This document shows, in pieces, positions 35,501 to 43,599 of a stretch of 64,000 bases of DNA (positions within the stretch are counted from its first letter, which is position 1; each line of letters opens with the position of its first letter). Made by a program: the position numbers and the translations under genes. Under the pieces are notes generated by a model, which saw only the letters and a list, made by a program, of their open reading frames with translations, was not told where the DNA came from and made no database searches. Origin of the DNA: an uncultured Sphingobacteriaceae bacterium (lineage in GTDB: Bacteria > Bacteroidota > Bacteroidia > Sphingobacteriales > Sphingobacteriaceae); NCBI GenBank assembly GCA_946480915.1, contig CAMLLO010000001.1:1-64000 (forward strand), read 5' to 3'.

Positions 35501-36136
35501 ATGAACAAATTTATAGCAAAGCTGCACTATTTAACACAAGACTTAGATACTCGCAGCCATATAGAACAAGCTCAAATTGCCTGCGAAGCGGGATGTAAAT
35601 GGGTTCAATACCGGTGCTTATCAAAAAATGATGAAGAGCTTTTAGATGATCTTCATCAAATAGCTTCTATTTGCGACGACTGGGGAGCAACTTTAATAGT
35701 TACCGATCACGCTCATCTTTTAAACAAAGCAGATATTCAGGGAGTGCATATTGAAGATATGGAAGCTGATTTCAAGGTTATCCGCGAAAAAATCGGCAAT
35801 GAAAAAACACTTGGAGCCTCGGCCAACACTTTCCAGGATATTGAGCGGATAGCTGCAAGTAATGTTGTGGATTATGTCGGCTGTGGCCCGTTTGATATAA
35901 CCGAAACTAAGCCGAACGATTACCCTCTTTTAGGCATTTCTGGATACGAATCCATCACGGAAAAAATGAAAGCAGCTGGAATTACGATTCCCGTTTTAGC
36001 TGTCGGCGGAGTTAATATAGAAGATATGGATGCATTAATGAAAACTGGAGTGTATGGCATTGCTTTATCTGCCGCTGTAAATAAGGCAGATAATCCCGGC
36101 GCTGCGTTCAAAGAAATTTATAAAAAAGTGTATTAA
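35501..36136 (+). CDS. thiE: Thiamine phosphate synthase (ThiE)
   Basis: The protein has 211 residues, a TIM-barrel with the ThiE/TenI pattern: CKWVQYRCLSKN (substrate loop), ATLIVTDHAHLL, IQGVHIEDME, LGASANTFQDI, VDYVGCGPFDITETKPN, LAVGGVNIEDM and GIALSAAVNKA. ThiE couples hydroxymethylpyrimidine diphosphate and thiazole phosphate to give thiamine phosphate. YRC instead of the common QLR and SANT instead of S-x-H-T are small departures, so a TenI-like role cannot be fully excluded. It lies 39 bp after pafA and 21 bp before a TPK-like gene. No other biosynthetic thi gene is in the window. Confidence 0.87.
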   Translation: MNKFIAKLHYLTQDLDTRSHIEQAQIACEAGCKWVQYRCLSKNDEELLDDLHQIASICDDWGATLIVTDHAHLLNKADIQGVHIEDMEADFKVIREKIGNEKTLGASANTFQDIERIAASNVVDYVGCGPFDITETKPNDYPLLGISGYESITEKMKAAGITIPVLAVGGVNIEDMDALMKTGVYGIALSAAVNKADNPGAAFKEIYKKVY

Positions 36137-36144
36137 GTCTTCAG

Positions 36145-36152
36145 TACTTTTG
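36145..36152 (+). promoter_or_regulatory. -7 promoter element before the TPK-like gene
   Basis: TACTTTTG matches TAnnTTTG exactly, 5 bp before the ATG at 36158, so a leaderless or very short-leader message is predicted. It could also be a chance match inside an operon. Confidence 0.45.
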
Positions 36153-36157
36153 CCTCT

Positions 36158-36724
36158 ATGTCATCGCATCACATTATAAGGGAAAAACAAGAGCCGGCTT
36201 TACTGATCATTAATATGGAAGGCTTTAACCATGAAAATCTTGGTCAGCTTTTAGAGTGGAGCCCTACGGTTATTGTTACCGAAGAAATGTTTGAAACCGT
36301 TGATTCATTAGGGATAAAGATTGATGGCGTGGTTAGCAAAGACCTTCACTATCCGGCGCAGCCCCAAACTCTTGTAATTCATACTGAAGACGATCCTTTG
36401 CAGGATGCTCTTAAATTTCTAACTGGAGAACAATATCCCGCTGTAAATATTATCACCGACACGTTTTGCGCTAAAGATTATGTGTTGTATGTAGACAGAA
36501 TAGATCTTGTGATACTAACACCGTACCAAAAAATATTTCCTGTAAAGCCGGGATTCAGTAAATGGCAAACTGCGGGCGAGGAAATAGAAGTGCTTCTTGA
36601 GGCCAATAACCTGCATGTTTCAGGTTTAATACCAATAACTGAACATGTTTTCGAAACTGAGAAAGAAGGCTTTTACACATTAACCTTTGAGCAGCCATTC
36701 ACGTTCATTGCCGAAACGCTTTAG
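36158..36724 (+). CDS. Degenerate thiamine pyrophosphokinase-like protein
   Basis: The protein has 188 residues, no signal peptide or membrane segment. The N-terminus MSSHHIIREKQEPALLI and the order of elements (LLEWSPTVIV, LGIKIDGVV, DALKFL, YPAVNIITDT) resemble the Sphingobacteriaceae thiamine pyrophosphokinase as I remember it. The catalytic blocks expected there are gone: the GDFDS-type acidic motif is replaced by VVSKDLHYP, the D-x-x-x-TD motif by TEDDPLQDA, and the G-R-x-DH motif by CAKDYVLY. It follows thiE by 21 bp. A catalytically dead paralogue or a protein with a new role is inferred. The assignment rests on memory, not a search. Confidence 0.5.
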   Translation: MSSHHIIREKQEPALLIINMEGFNHENLGQLLEWSPTVIVTEEMFETVDSLGIKIDGVVSKDLHYPAQPQTLVIHTEDDPLQDALKFLTGEQYPAVNIITDTFCAKDYVLYVDRIDLVILTPYQKIFPVKPGFSKWQTAGEEIEVLLEANNLHVSGLIPITEHVFETEKEGFYTLTFEQPFTFIAETL

Positions 36725-36730
36725 CATCTT

Positions 36731-37219
36731 ATGCAGATCAGGTTAGCAAATTTGCAGGATATCCCGAAGATTCACGAGCTTGCTCATCAAATCTGGCCCT
36801 CCACCTATCAAGGTATCTTGCCGCCGCAACAAATAGCGTTTATGTTGAATGATATGTATTCGCCTGAAAGTTTACAATCGCAATTTAATGAGGGTGCTAT
36901 TTTTTTAATTGCAGAGGATGATCAAAAATTCTTTGGCTTTGCTTCGTATTCTATCTCCGGTCAAGACCATTCCCTTTCTAAAATTCATAAACTTTATATC
37001 TCACCGCAAGAACAGGGAAAAGGTATCGGGAGTTTATTGCTTAACTTTATCAGAGATGATTCAAAAGCAAGGGCTGCAAAATTTTTGGAACTCAACGTTA
37101 ACCGCAACAATCCGGCATATCTGTTTTATAAGAAATATGGCTTCGAAGTTTTTGAAGAAGTCGATATCCCTTACTTCAACTATGTTTTAAACGACTACGT
37201 AATGCGACTCTCACTTTAA
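36731..37219 (+). CDS. GNAT-family N-acetyltransferase
   Basis: The protein has 162 residues. The acetyl-CoA loop is EQGKGIGSLLLNF, preceded by KIHKLYISP (beta-4) and followed by LELNVNRNNPAYLFYKKYGFEVFEE, a textbook GNAT C-terminus. The N-terminus IRLANLQDIPKIHELAHQIWPSTY fits RimI/YhhY-like members. The acceptor substrate is unknown. It starts 6 bp after the TPK-like gene, so thiE, the TPK-like gene and this one may be co-transcribed. Tail-to-tail with the M28 peptidase gene, with 5 bp between the stops. Confidence 0.88.
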   Translation: MQIRLANLQDIPKIHELAHQIWPSTYQGILPPQQIAFMLNDMYSPESLQSQFNEGAIFLIAEDDQKFFGFASYSISGQDHSLSKIHKLYISPQEQGKGIGSLLLNFIRDDSKARAAKFLELNVNRNNPAYLFYKKYGFEVFEEVDIPYFNYVLNDYVMRLSL

Positions 37220-37224
37220 GCCAT

Positions 37225-38517
37225 TTAAGGCTTCAACGGAGCTATTCTTATAGGTGTTTCTGTTCCGGCAACGATGCTTCTTGAGCTTAGAGCGATTGCT
37301 TTAATGATAGCTGTAATATTATCAACGTTAAGCGTTTTAAACTCATCATCTACCGTATGATAAAATTCGTCCTTATCAATTTGACAGGTCGAAATGGTGT
37401 GAGCCGGTACACCTTGCGCTGCAAGTGTAGCATTGTCGCTCCGGTAAAAAAGTTGCTGTTCGATATATGGATCTGGATGAAAAGTAAATTCGGTCCCTTT
37501 GAGATTGTTTTGCAGGATCCTTCCGAAATCCGAACGATCAAATCCAGTAATAAAAGCTGAATTTTTGCCAAACTTGGACTCTTTTCCGATCATTTCAATA
37601 TTGAACATCGCCGTTATTTCATCTGGCTTTAACTGTTCGGAAAAATATTCAGATCCTAACATACCCGATTCCTCACCTGTAAAGGCAACAAATATTAAGG
37701 TACGGGCATTGTTGTTTAATTTTTTATAGTACCGGGCCAACGAGATTACTGCTGTAATTCCAGAAGCATCATCATCTGCGCCATTGGCTATAGAATCTCC
37801 GTGTACTTCTTCAATAATTCCCAGGTGATCGTAGTGGCCGGAAAAAATTACAAATTCATTTGGCTTTGACTTTCCAGGAATGACGCCGGCAATATTATAA
37901 AGCGGTGCCTTTGCAATTTGATTGCTAAACATTATTCGGTAAGATGAGGGATTTTCTACTCCGAGAATGAAAACAGCAGCGGTTTTGTCATCCGTTTCAT
38001 CTAAAATTCTTTTTCCCATGAAAAAATTGCGGACCCGGCTGAAGGCATCTATAAACTGCTTGTCCACAAACACAATCACCGGTTTGTTAAGGCGCATAAT
38101 CTCGCGATAGCGCGCCATAAAAGTATCGCCCGACTTGATATATTGTGTTTCTACGCCATCTTCATTTGTCCAGTTTATACCAGCCCTGTCGGTAACTACC
38201 ATCACTTGGTTTTTATCTAAAATATCTCCGTTTACGGTGACACTAAGTGCAGCAGGTTTAATGCTTAACTTGGAAAATCCTTGTCTGAAACCACTGAGGC
38301 CTACCAGAGGCTTTAGACCTATTTCCCTGAATTCGCTTTCTATAAAGCTCGCCGCTTTGTCAATGCCTGGGGTGAAAATTTCTCTTCCTTGCATCTCATC
38401 GGCAGAAAGCTTGAGGATCATTCTCTCGACATCATTGTGTTTTATAAGCTTCTTTGGAGTCTTTACCGCACAAGAAGCGAGAAAAAGAGTGATGTATACT
38501 AGAAAAACTTTCTTCAT
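37225..38517 (-). CDS. M28-family metallopeptidase lipoprotein
   Basis: The protein has 430 residues. The signal peptide ends in a lipobox (LFLASC), predicting an envelope lipoprotein. Zinc ligands of M28 enzymes are visible: H and D in GHYDHLG and GADDDASG, the catalytic glutamate in TGEESGMLGSEYF, the next aspartate region around MFNIEMIG and a final H in VPAHTIST/FYHTVDD. These enzymes remove N-terminal residues from peptides. About 150 N-terminal residues before the catalytic domain form an inserted PA-like region. Monocistronic, divergent from nothing nearby. Confidence 0.9.
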   Translation of the reverse strand: MKKVFLVYITLFLASCAVKTPKKLIKHNDVERMILKLSADEMQGREIFTPGIDKAASFIESEFREIGLKPLVGLSGFRQGFSKLSIKPAALSVTVNGDILDKNQVMVVTDRAGINWTNEDGVETQYIKSGDTFMARYREIMRLNKPVIVFVDKQFIDAFSRVRNFFMGKRILDETDDKTAAVFILGVENPSSYRIMFSNQIAKAPLYNIAGVIPGKSKPNEFVIFSGHYDHLGIIEEVHGDSIANGADDDASGITAVISLARYYKKLNNNARTLIFVAFTGEESGMLGSEYFSEQLKPDEITAMFNIEMIGKESKFGKNSAFITGFDRSDFGRILQNNLKGTEFTFHPDPYIEQQLFYRSDNATLAAQGVPAHTISTCQIDKDEFYHTVDDEFKTLNVDNITAIIKAIALSSRSIVAGTETPIRIAPLKP

Positions 38518-38576
38518 TGATGTTTAAAATGCATTCTTACAAATGTTCCCGAACAGCCTATTGAGATAAAATAAAA

Positions 38577-39713
38577 TCAGCCAGGGTTATTGTATTCTTC
38601 CCAGGGGTAATTTTCTAATTCTCTGGAAGATTTTCCAGTAATAATCTGCTTCTGCTTATGTATTTCGGTTTCCACTTTTGTATCTTGGATACCATCAGTT
38701 ACTGCAATATCGTATTCTTTATTTTTATAGGAGCCATGTACTGCCGACTGTTCAATATTTTGCAATGCGATGTCATAGGGGCCGACCGGGCTCATTAACT
38801 TTACAAAAACCGGCAAACATTCGAACAATATAAACAGCATGCTAATAAAAGATATTGCAAGATATGTACCCATATCTCTGCTACCGTCTGCATTAAAACT
38901 CAGTTGTCCTAATGCCCAGTTTCGATCGGCAAAGCCTGCCACATTTGATAAGCTGTCTAATTGTTTGCCGTTAAACATCCGTTCGCTGGTTATGCCTTCC
39001 AGCTCTTTTCGTTTTAATATAAAATTTTCCAGGTAGGCCATTTCCCCTCGCACGGTTTCTAGTCGCTGAGCCTTTTGATTTAGCACTGTTTCTTTTTGCT
39101 TTGCATAAGTCCCATAGCCAACTTTGCCAGAGGTTTGGTTGCTTTTATCGCCAAAGATTTCCTGGTTCAGAACGTACCTGGAGAGATTAATATCCCTTTC
39201 GAGCGAGTCTTTTTCAGCTTTCAAATCGACGATTTTATTCAGTTCGGTTACATACTTATTATTAAATGTATGGTTAAGGGTGTCAATTTTTGACCGCTGA
39301 CCATTCAGGTAGCTGGTTTTTAATTTTTCGCGGATTTCTTTATTGAAAATTTTAAGCTCTAGGGGGCGGGATATTACAATGCCAATCATAATTGCCAGCA
39401 AAATACGCGGAGTCGCTTGTAGAATCTGCTGATTAGAAGTTCCGGTTTTGGTGATACTGGAAACAATATACCTGTCCATGTTAAAGATAGCGAGCCCCCA
39501 AATCAGCCCGAAAATTATTGCAAACACAATCGCGGCGGGGCTACCTGAAAAAACAAAATACATGGCATAACCGCCCGATAATGTGGCGAATAAAGCTGTG
39601 AAAAATATTGTGGCACCTATACCCACATATTTATTCTGTTCTGTAGGAAATCGTTTTAAGGTATCAATATGTGCGCCGGAGCAGAACCAGAAAAAACCAG
39701 TAATTTTCTTCAT
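38577..39713 (-). CDS. DUF4407 membrane protein
   Basis: The protein has 378 residues. Four membrane segments are visible: two at about 33-80 (IFFTALFATLSGGYAMYFVF and VFAIIFGLIWGLAIF), one near 103-118, and one at about 300. Between them lies a long charged, coiled-coil-rich region (about 120-270) with SLERDIN and KQKETVLNQKAQRLE. The N-terminal FWFCSGAHIDTL and NMDRYIVSS match DUF4407. The function of this family is unknown. Single gene; the 141-bp gap to the rhodanese gene is a divergent promoter region. Confidence 0.85.
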   Translation of the reverse strand: MKKITGFFWFCSGAHIDTLKRFPTEQNKYVGIGATIFFTALFATLSGGYAMYFVFSGSPAAIVFAIIFGLIWGLAIFNMDRYIVSSITKTGTSNQQILQATPRILLAIMIGIVISRPLELKIFNKEIREKLKTSYLNGQRSKIDTLNHTFNNKYVTELNKIVDLKAEKDSLERDINLSRYVLNQEIFGDKSNQTSGKVGYGTYAKQKETVLNQKAQRLETVRGEMAYLENFILKRKELEGITSERMFNGKQLDSLSNVAGFADRNWALGQLSFNADGSRDMGTYLAISFISMLFILFECLPVFVKLMSPVGPYDIALQNIEQSAVHGSYKNKEYDIAVTDGIQDTKVETEIHKQKQIITGKSSRELENYPWEEYNNPG

Positions 39714-39829
39714 TAAACTGAAAGAATAATATTTTATAAAACGACCTGTGATGCAAGTTGTTACAAATAAACTGAAATTAAATATCAGTGGTGCAAAAAT
39801 AACATCTTAAGCAAATACTGGATTAGTGT

Positions 39830-39837
39830 TATCTTTG
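39830..39837 (+). promoter_or_regulatory. -7 promoter element of the rhodanese gene
   Basis: TATCTTTG matches TAnnTTTG exactly, 17 bp before the ATG at 39855. The -33 position reads TTAA, so it is a weak or activated promoter. Confidence 0.6.
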
Positions 39838-39854
39838 TTTAAAAATTCTGTGAA

Positions 39855-40169
39855 ATGGAAGAAATAACTGTTGAAGAATTAAAGAAAAAAATTGATAACG
39901 GAGAGGATTTTCAACTGATTGATGTTAGAGAAACCTTTGAATATGAAGTGTCTAATTTGGGTGGGTTAAATATTCCATTATCAGGGGTAATGATCGAATC
40001 GGATAAAATAGAAACCGACAAACCTGTAATCGTACATTGCCGTAGCGGAAAAAGAAGTGCTGCTGCAATTATGCAGCTTCAAACTTTAGGTTTTGATAAC
40101 CTGTATAATCTTGAAGGTGGTATACTTGCCTGGAAAGAAAAATACGATCCTTCTATGCCGGTTTACTAG
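39855..40169 (+). CDS. Single-domain rhodanese
   Basis: The protein has 104 residues, one rhodanese domain with the active-site loop CRSGKRS (VIVHCRSGKR) and the family blocks QLIDVRETFEYEVSNLGG and LYNLEGGILAWKEKY. The catalytic cysteine is followed by R-S-G-K-R, so persulfide transfer is expected in the cytoplasm. It is followed 1 bp after its stop by a small membrane-protein gene, so the two are likely co-transcribed. Confidence 0.9.
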   Translation: MEEITVEELKKKIDNGEDFQLIDVRETFEYEVSNLGGLNIPLSGVMIESDKIETDKPVIVHCRSGKRSAAAIMQLQTLGFDNLYNLEGGILAWKEKYDPSMPVY

Positions 40170-40170
40170 A

Positions 40171-40365
40171 ATGTTTAAAAAGGTTCTTTTAAACGTGTTT
40201 TATAACATAGCCATTTTCACCATGGTTATGTGTCTTTTTTGGGGAATTAACAAAGAGCGCTACAGTATAGTTATTGTCGCGGTATTTGCCGCGTCTCTGT
40301 TTGTGTTTTTTAAAATACGCTTATTGAAGGAAGTTAAACGCGAGACGAAAAAGCAGAAGAGTTAA
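40171..40365 (+). CDS. Small two-helix membrane protein, 64 aa
   Basis: ATG at 40171, one base after the rhodanese stop. Two hydrophobic segments (about 8-26 and 31-49) are joined by a short charged loop (NKERY) and followed by a lysine-rich tail (KEVKRETKKQKS). I do not know a function; it belongs with small conserved hypothetical proteins of Sphingobacteriaceae that accompany rhodanese genes (from memory). The basic tail probably faces the cytoplasm. Confidence 0.7.
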   Translation: MFKKVLLNVFYNIAIFTMVMCLFWGINKERYSIVIVAVFAASLFVFFKIRLLKEVKRETKKQKS

Positions 40366-40408
40366 AATGTTCAGGCATGTATTTGTTTGAATAACCAGAA
40401 GCTAAATC

Positions 40409-41227
40409 TTAAATCGCGCCCATCAGCATCATTTGCTCCATAGTGGGCGAGACACTTCCGCCTTTTGGTTCCAGAGTTACTGCAAAAGCCTGAGCCGCTT
40501 TTATTGATTTCATTTTTATCATTCCTGTGGCATTACTTTTGGCATCAAATACACCAAGATCTACAGGTTTACCATCAACCAATGCCCATAATTGATACTG
40601 ATGTTCAGTGTCGTTTGCAGGCATTTTGACAGAAGCTAAATCAATCATGACTTCTTCCTTTTCGGGATCGAAGGCTACCATCATGCTCGCTGCAGGAGCA
40701 TTTGGCGTTCCCTTTAGATTTACAAGTTTGTATTGCTCCGGATTGTGCAATATCTTCAAAGACTGTTTCGCGTCTTCAAGTTGACCCTCTACATAATTCA
40801 CCCGGCTTGAGAATTGCTGATTTGATTCGCGCAGAACAGCAATTTGATTCTTAGATTCCCTAAGTTGACTGCTCAGGTTTATAATCGCGATCAAGCTTAA
40901 CAATAACAAGGCTATCGATGCGGCAAAGGCATACTTATAGAAATTGTTCTTCTTACTTTGACCGGAAATAGGAATTATCGAGCCCTCAATTTTTTCTTCC
41001 GCGATTTCCAGATTGTCCAGAATTTTTGATCGAAGGTGCTCAGAGGGCTCTACGGCATGTGCCTCAGAATATTTTTCCAACGCTTTTTCAATTTCAGTCA
41101 GTTCTGCTCTGAGTTCGGGATGTTTTTCAAGCATTAACTCAACCTCATGCCTTTCACTCCCGGTTAAATCACCAAGAACGTAAAGCTCCAAAACGCCACT
41201 TTCAATATATGTCTTTAAATCTTCCAA
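40409..41227 (-). CDS. RskA-type anti-sigma factor
   Basis: The protein has 272 residues and starts with a TTG one base after the sigma-factor stop. The cytoplasmic N-terminal zone (VLGDLTGSERHEVELMLEKHPELRAELTEIE) fits an anti-sigma domain; a membrane helix is at about 102-122 (AFAASIALLLLSLIAIINL), and the extracytoplasmic C-terminal domain has the RskA block (HQYQLWALVDGKPVDLGVFDA, then FAVTLEPKGGSVSPT). It should hold the neighbouring ECF sigma factor inactive. Translational coupling with the sigma gene supports this. Confidence 0.88.
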   Translation of the reverse strand: MEDLKTYIESGVLELYVLGDLTGSERHEVELMLEKHPELRAELTEIEKALEKYSEAHAVEPSEHLRSKILDNLEIAEEKIEGSIIPISGQSKKNNFYKYAFAASIALLLLSLIAIINLSSQLRESKNQIAVLRESNQQFSSRVNYVEGQLEDAKQSLKILHNPEQYKLVNLKGTPNAPAASMMVAFDPEKEEVMIDLASVKMPANDTEHQYQLWALVDGKPVDLGVFDAKSNATGMIKMKSIKAAQAFAVTLEPKGGSVSPTMEQMMLMGAI

Positions 41228-41228
41228 T

Positions 41229-41780
41229 TTAATTGAATAATTTTCTTAAACTGATAATCGCTAACCTGAGTCTTGTTTTTACAGTGCCAAGAGGTATCCC
41301 TAATTCTTCTGAAGCCTCAACATGCGTATACCCCTTGAAATAGATTAGGTCTAAAACCGCTTTTGCTTCTGGCCTCAGATTATTTACCATGTCTCTTACA
41401 CCAAGTACTTCGGGGTTTAAAGTTGTATTTCGCTCTTCATCAATCTTAATTACGGAGTTTTCAATGTCCTGGTTCTTACTGTTATTTCGAAAATCTTTCG
41501 ATCTTACTTTATCAACGGCGAGGTTACGGGCCAAATTAACCATCCATGTAAACAGCCGTCCTTTTGTTTCGTCGTAGAGATCAAAAGAGTTCCAAATCTT
41601 GACAAAAGTATCTTGCAATAGGTCCTCGGCAAGTTCCTGATCCTGAACAACCCGTAAAATAACGCCAAACAGGGAAGCAGAGTACATGTCATATAATGCC
41701 TCAGACCCAATTTTTTGTTTCTGCCGGATCGCTTTTATTAATTCGGCTTCAGGAAGTGATGTTTTCGTTTTTCTGCTCAA
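41229..41780 (-). CDS. ECF-type RNA polymerase sigma factor (SigK-like)
   Basis: The protein has 183 residues, two sigma domains. Region 2 reads GSEALYDMYSASLFGVILRVVQDQELAEDLLQDTFVKIWNSF and LFTWMVNLARNLAVDKVRS. Region 4 is AVLDLIYFKGYTHVEASEELGIPLGTVKTRLR. It is paired with the RskA-type anti-sigma factor one base downstream, and divergent from two ferritin-like protein genes 151 bp away, which are therefore likely targets. The signal that releases the sigma factor is unknown. Confidence 0.92.
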   Translation of the reverse strand: MSRKTKTSLPEAELIKAIRQKQKIGSEALYDMYSASLFGVILRVVQDQELAEDLLQDTFVKIWNSFDLYDETKGRLFTWMVNLARNLAVDKVRSKDFRNNSKNQDIENSVIKIDEERNTTLNPEVLGVRDMVNNLRPEAKAVLDLIYFKGYTHVEASEELGIPLGTVKTRLRLAIISLRKLFN

Positions 41781-41897
41781 AATCTTAATCTTTCCAATAA
41801 TACTGAATGGTTTATATACAACAAGAATTATTTGCAGAATTTTAATTTTTTTTAAAATAATCAGAATGTAAAATCCAATCCGATAAGTCTTCTCGTA

Positions 41898-41918
41898 GGT
41901 TACTGAAACTTCATAACC
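41898..41918. repeat. Imperfect inverted repeat in the sigma/ferritin intergenic region
   Basis: GGTTA(c)TGAA, two bases, TTCATAACC: near-perfect arms with one extra C on the left. It lies 13 bp before the first ferritin-like gene. It could be a regulator site or a 5'-UTR hairpin. Confidence 0.4.
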
Positions 41919-41931
41919 AAAAATAGATTTT

Positions 41932-42663
41932 ATGGAAAATTCAATTATTCAAACCGAAGAAACTTCTTTGCCAGAAGGGGAGTTCTTAGCGAGGAAAGTA
42001 CAGCGCCGCTCATTTTTAAAGTATGCCGGAGCAGGTGCAGCCGGGATAGCCCTGATAGCAGCGGGTTGTAAGCAAAGTAATTATAATCCGGACGATCCGG
42101 AAAATGGCTATGGCCCCGGCATTTCTTTAGGAACCGGTGACGTTGCAATTTTAAACTATGCTTACGCTCTTGAACAGCTGGAAGCAGCATTCTATACCCA
42201 GGTAATAGCAACTCCTTATTCGGGAATGTCGGCTGCCGAAAACTCTTTCTTAACCGATATTCGTGATCATGAAATTGCTCACCGCGAATTTTTTAAAGCG
42301 GCTATTACTGCCAATGGTGCTACTCCGATAAAAAACCTGACGGTAGATTTCAGCAGTATAAACTTTTCAAGTCGGGCCAGCGTACTGGGCACAGCTAAGG
42401 CCTTTGAAGATTTGGGCGTGTCTGCGTATGATGGTGCCGGGTATCTATTAAAAAACGCCGATTTCTTATTATTAGCAGGCAAAATTGTGTCTGTCGAGGC
42501 TCGTCATGCGGCCCTAATCCGCGAACTTCTTGAACCGAATAGCTTTTTAGGCGATTCAGTCGATGCATATTCTGTGAATATGGCGCGCACTCCCGCCCAA
42601 GTATTGGCTATCGCAGGAGCGTATATAAAAACTAAAATTGACCCAGCCACCATACCGGCTTAA
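41932..42663 (+). CDS. Ferritin-like protein with Tat-type lipoprotein signal
   Basis: The protein has 243 residues. The N-terminus has twin arginines (VQRRSFLKYAG), a hydrophobic stretch and a lipobox (LIAAGC), so export as a folded lipoprotein by the Tat system is predicted. The mature part has a four-helix ferritin-like fold with diiron ligands: E in ALEQLEAAFY, E-x-x-H in HEIAHREFF, E in AFEDLGVSAY and E-A-R-H in SVEARHAAL. The paralogue follows 12 bp downstream. The substrate (iron, oxygen species or another metal) is unknown. Control by the divergent ECF sigma factor is inferred. Confidence 0.85.
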   Translation: MENSIIQTEETSLPEGEFLARKVQRRSFLKYAGAGAAGIALIAAGCKQSNYNPDDPENGYGPGISLGTGDVAILNYAYALEQLEAAFYTQVIATPYSGMSAAENSFLTDIRDHEIAHREFFKAAITANGATPIKNLTVDFSSINFSSRASVLGTAKAFEDLGVSAYDGAGYLLKNADFLLLAGKIVSVEARHAALIRELLEPNSFLGDSVDAYSVNMARTPAQVLAIAGAYIKTKIDPATIPA

Positions 42664-42675
42664 TAGAGAAAGATC

Positions 42676-43536
42676 ATGAATATTGTAAATATATTAGAAG
42701 AAATAGAAAAAGTGGACGGCGAGATTTACGAACGCTTAAGTCCCCGCAGAAATGCGATGAAGGAGTTTTTGAGCATGGGTTCAAAAATCGCTTTATCAGC
42801 CATGCCTCTGGCTTTGGGTTCTATGTTTACTAAAGCATACGGCCAGGTTACTCCGTCGGCGATTGTTGACGTGCTTCAATATGCTTTAACCCTGGAACAT
42901 TTCGAATATAACTTTTACCTGAGAGGAAATGCTTCTCTAACGTTGCCAATACCGGCAGGAGAACAACGAAATGCTATTGTGATGATTCGCGATAGTGAAA
43001 AGAAACATGTCGACTTTTTAAAGTCGGTGTTAAGCTCGTTAAACCAAACCCCGGTGGCGGAAAAAAGCAATTATGATTTTACCGCCGGAGGAACCTTTCC
43101 GGATGTTTTCAGTAATTATTCGACATTCCTGGCAGTTGCCCAGGCTTTAGAAGATACGGGTGTAAGAGCGTATAAAGGTCAGGCCGGTGCTCTTAAGGGC
43201 GAAAAGGTAGTATTAACAGCTGCCTTGGGAATTCATGCTGTGGAGGCCCGCCATGCTTCGAAAATTCGTTATATGCGCCGGATGAATGGTGTCCCCGCTT
43301 TAAAACCATGGATTGCGGCAAGTGCAACAAGCTCGAATGATAGTGGCGTTCCGGCGGCAAATGGAAATTATGGCGGTGCATCACCAGAAAATAACGTCAA
43401 TCAGGCGGGAGTAATGATTACAAGTTTGCCTGGCGTTGGCGGAAATATCTCGTACAGTGCCGCGGCAGAAGCTTTTGATGAGCCTCTAACAAAGGCTGAA
43501 GTACTGGCTTTAGTTGCTCCTTTCGGGGTATCTTGA
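42676..43536 (+). CDS. Second ferritin-like protein, exported
   Basis: The protein has 286 residues. The start is the ATG at 42676, 12 bp after the previous stop. Residues about 20-58 contain RRNAMKEFLSMG followed by a hydrophobic segment ending AYGQ, consistent with an atypical Tat signal. Ligands match the first protein: E in TLEHFEYNFY, E-K-K-H, E in ALEDTGVRAY and E-A-R-H. A glycine- and asparagine-rich C-terminal extension at about 200-260 is absent from the first protein. The pair is probably one functional unit and ends at a strong terminator. Confidence 0.85.
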   Translation: MNIVNILEEIEKVDGEIYERLSPRRNAMKEFLSMGSKIALSAMPLALGSMFTKAYGQVTPSAIVDVLQYALTLEHFEYNFYLRGNASLTLPIPAGEQRNAIVMIRDSEKKHVDFLKSVLSSLNQTPVAEKSNYDFTAGGTFPDVFSNYSTFLAVAQALEDTGVRAYKGQAGALKGEKVVLTAALGIHAVEARHASKIRYMRRMNGVPALKPWIAASATSSNDSGVPAANGNYGGASPENNVNQAGVMITSLPGVGGNISYSAAAEAFDEPLTKAEVLALVAPFGVS

Positions 43537-43555
43537 TTGTTGATATAATTCAAAT

Positions 43556-43585
43556 AAAAAAGGGCACTCGCGGTGCCCTTTTTTA
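43556..43585. terminator. Bidirectional terminator between ferritin-like genes and xylA
   Basis: AAAAAAGGGCAC, loop TCGCG, GTGCCCTTTTTT: a perfect 12-bp stem, usable from both sides. Confidence 0.9.
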
Positions 43586-43599
43586 TTGTTCATAACAGC

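Noticed and set aside
37205..37240. Small AAGCC/GGCTT hairpin between the GNAT and M28 stop codons as a terminator
   Set aside because: The stem is only five pairs and no T tail follows on either strand.
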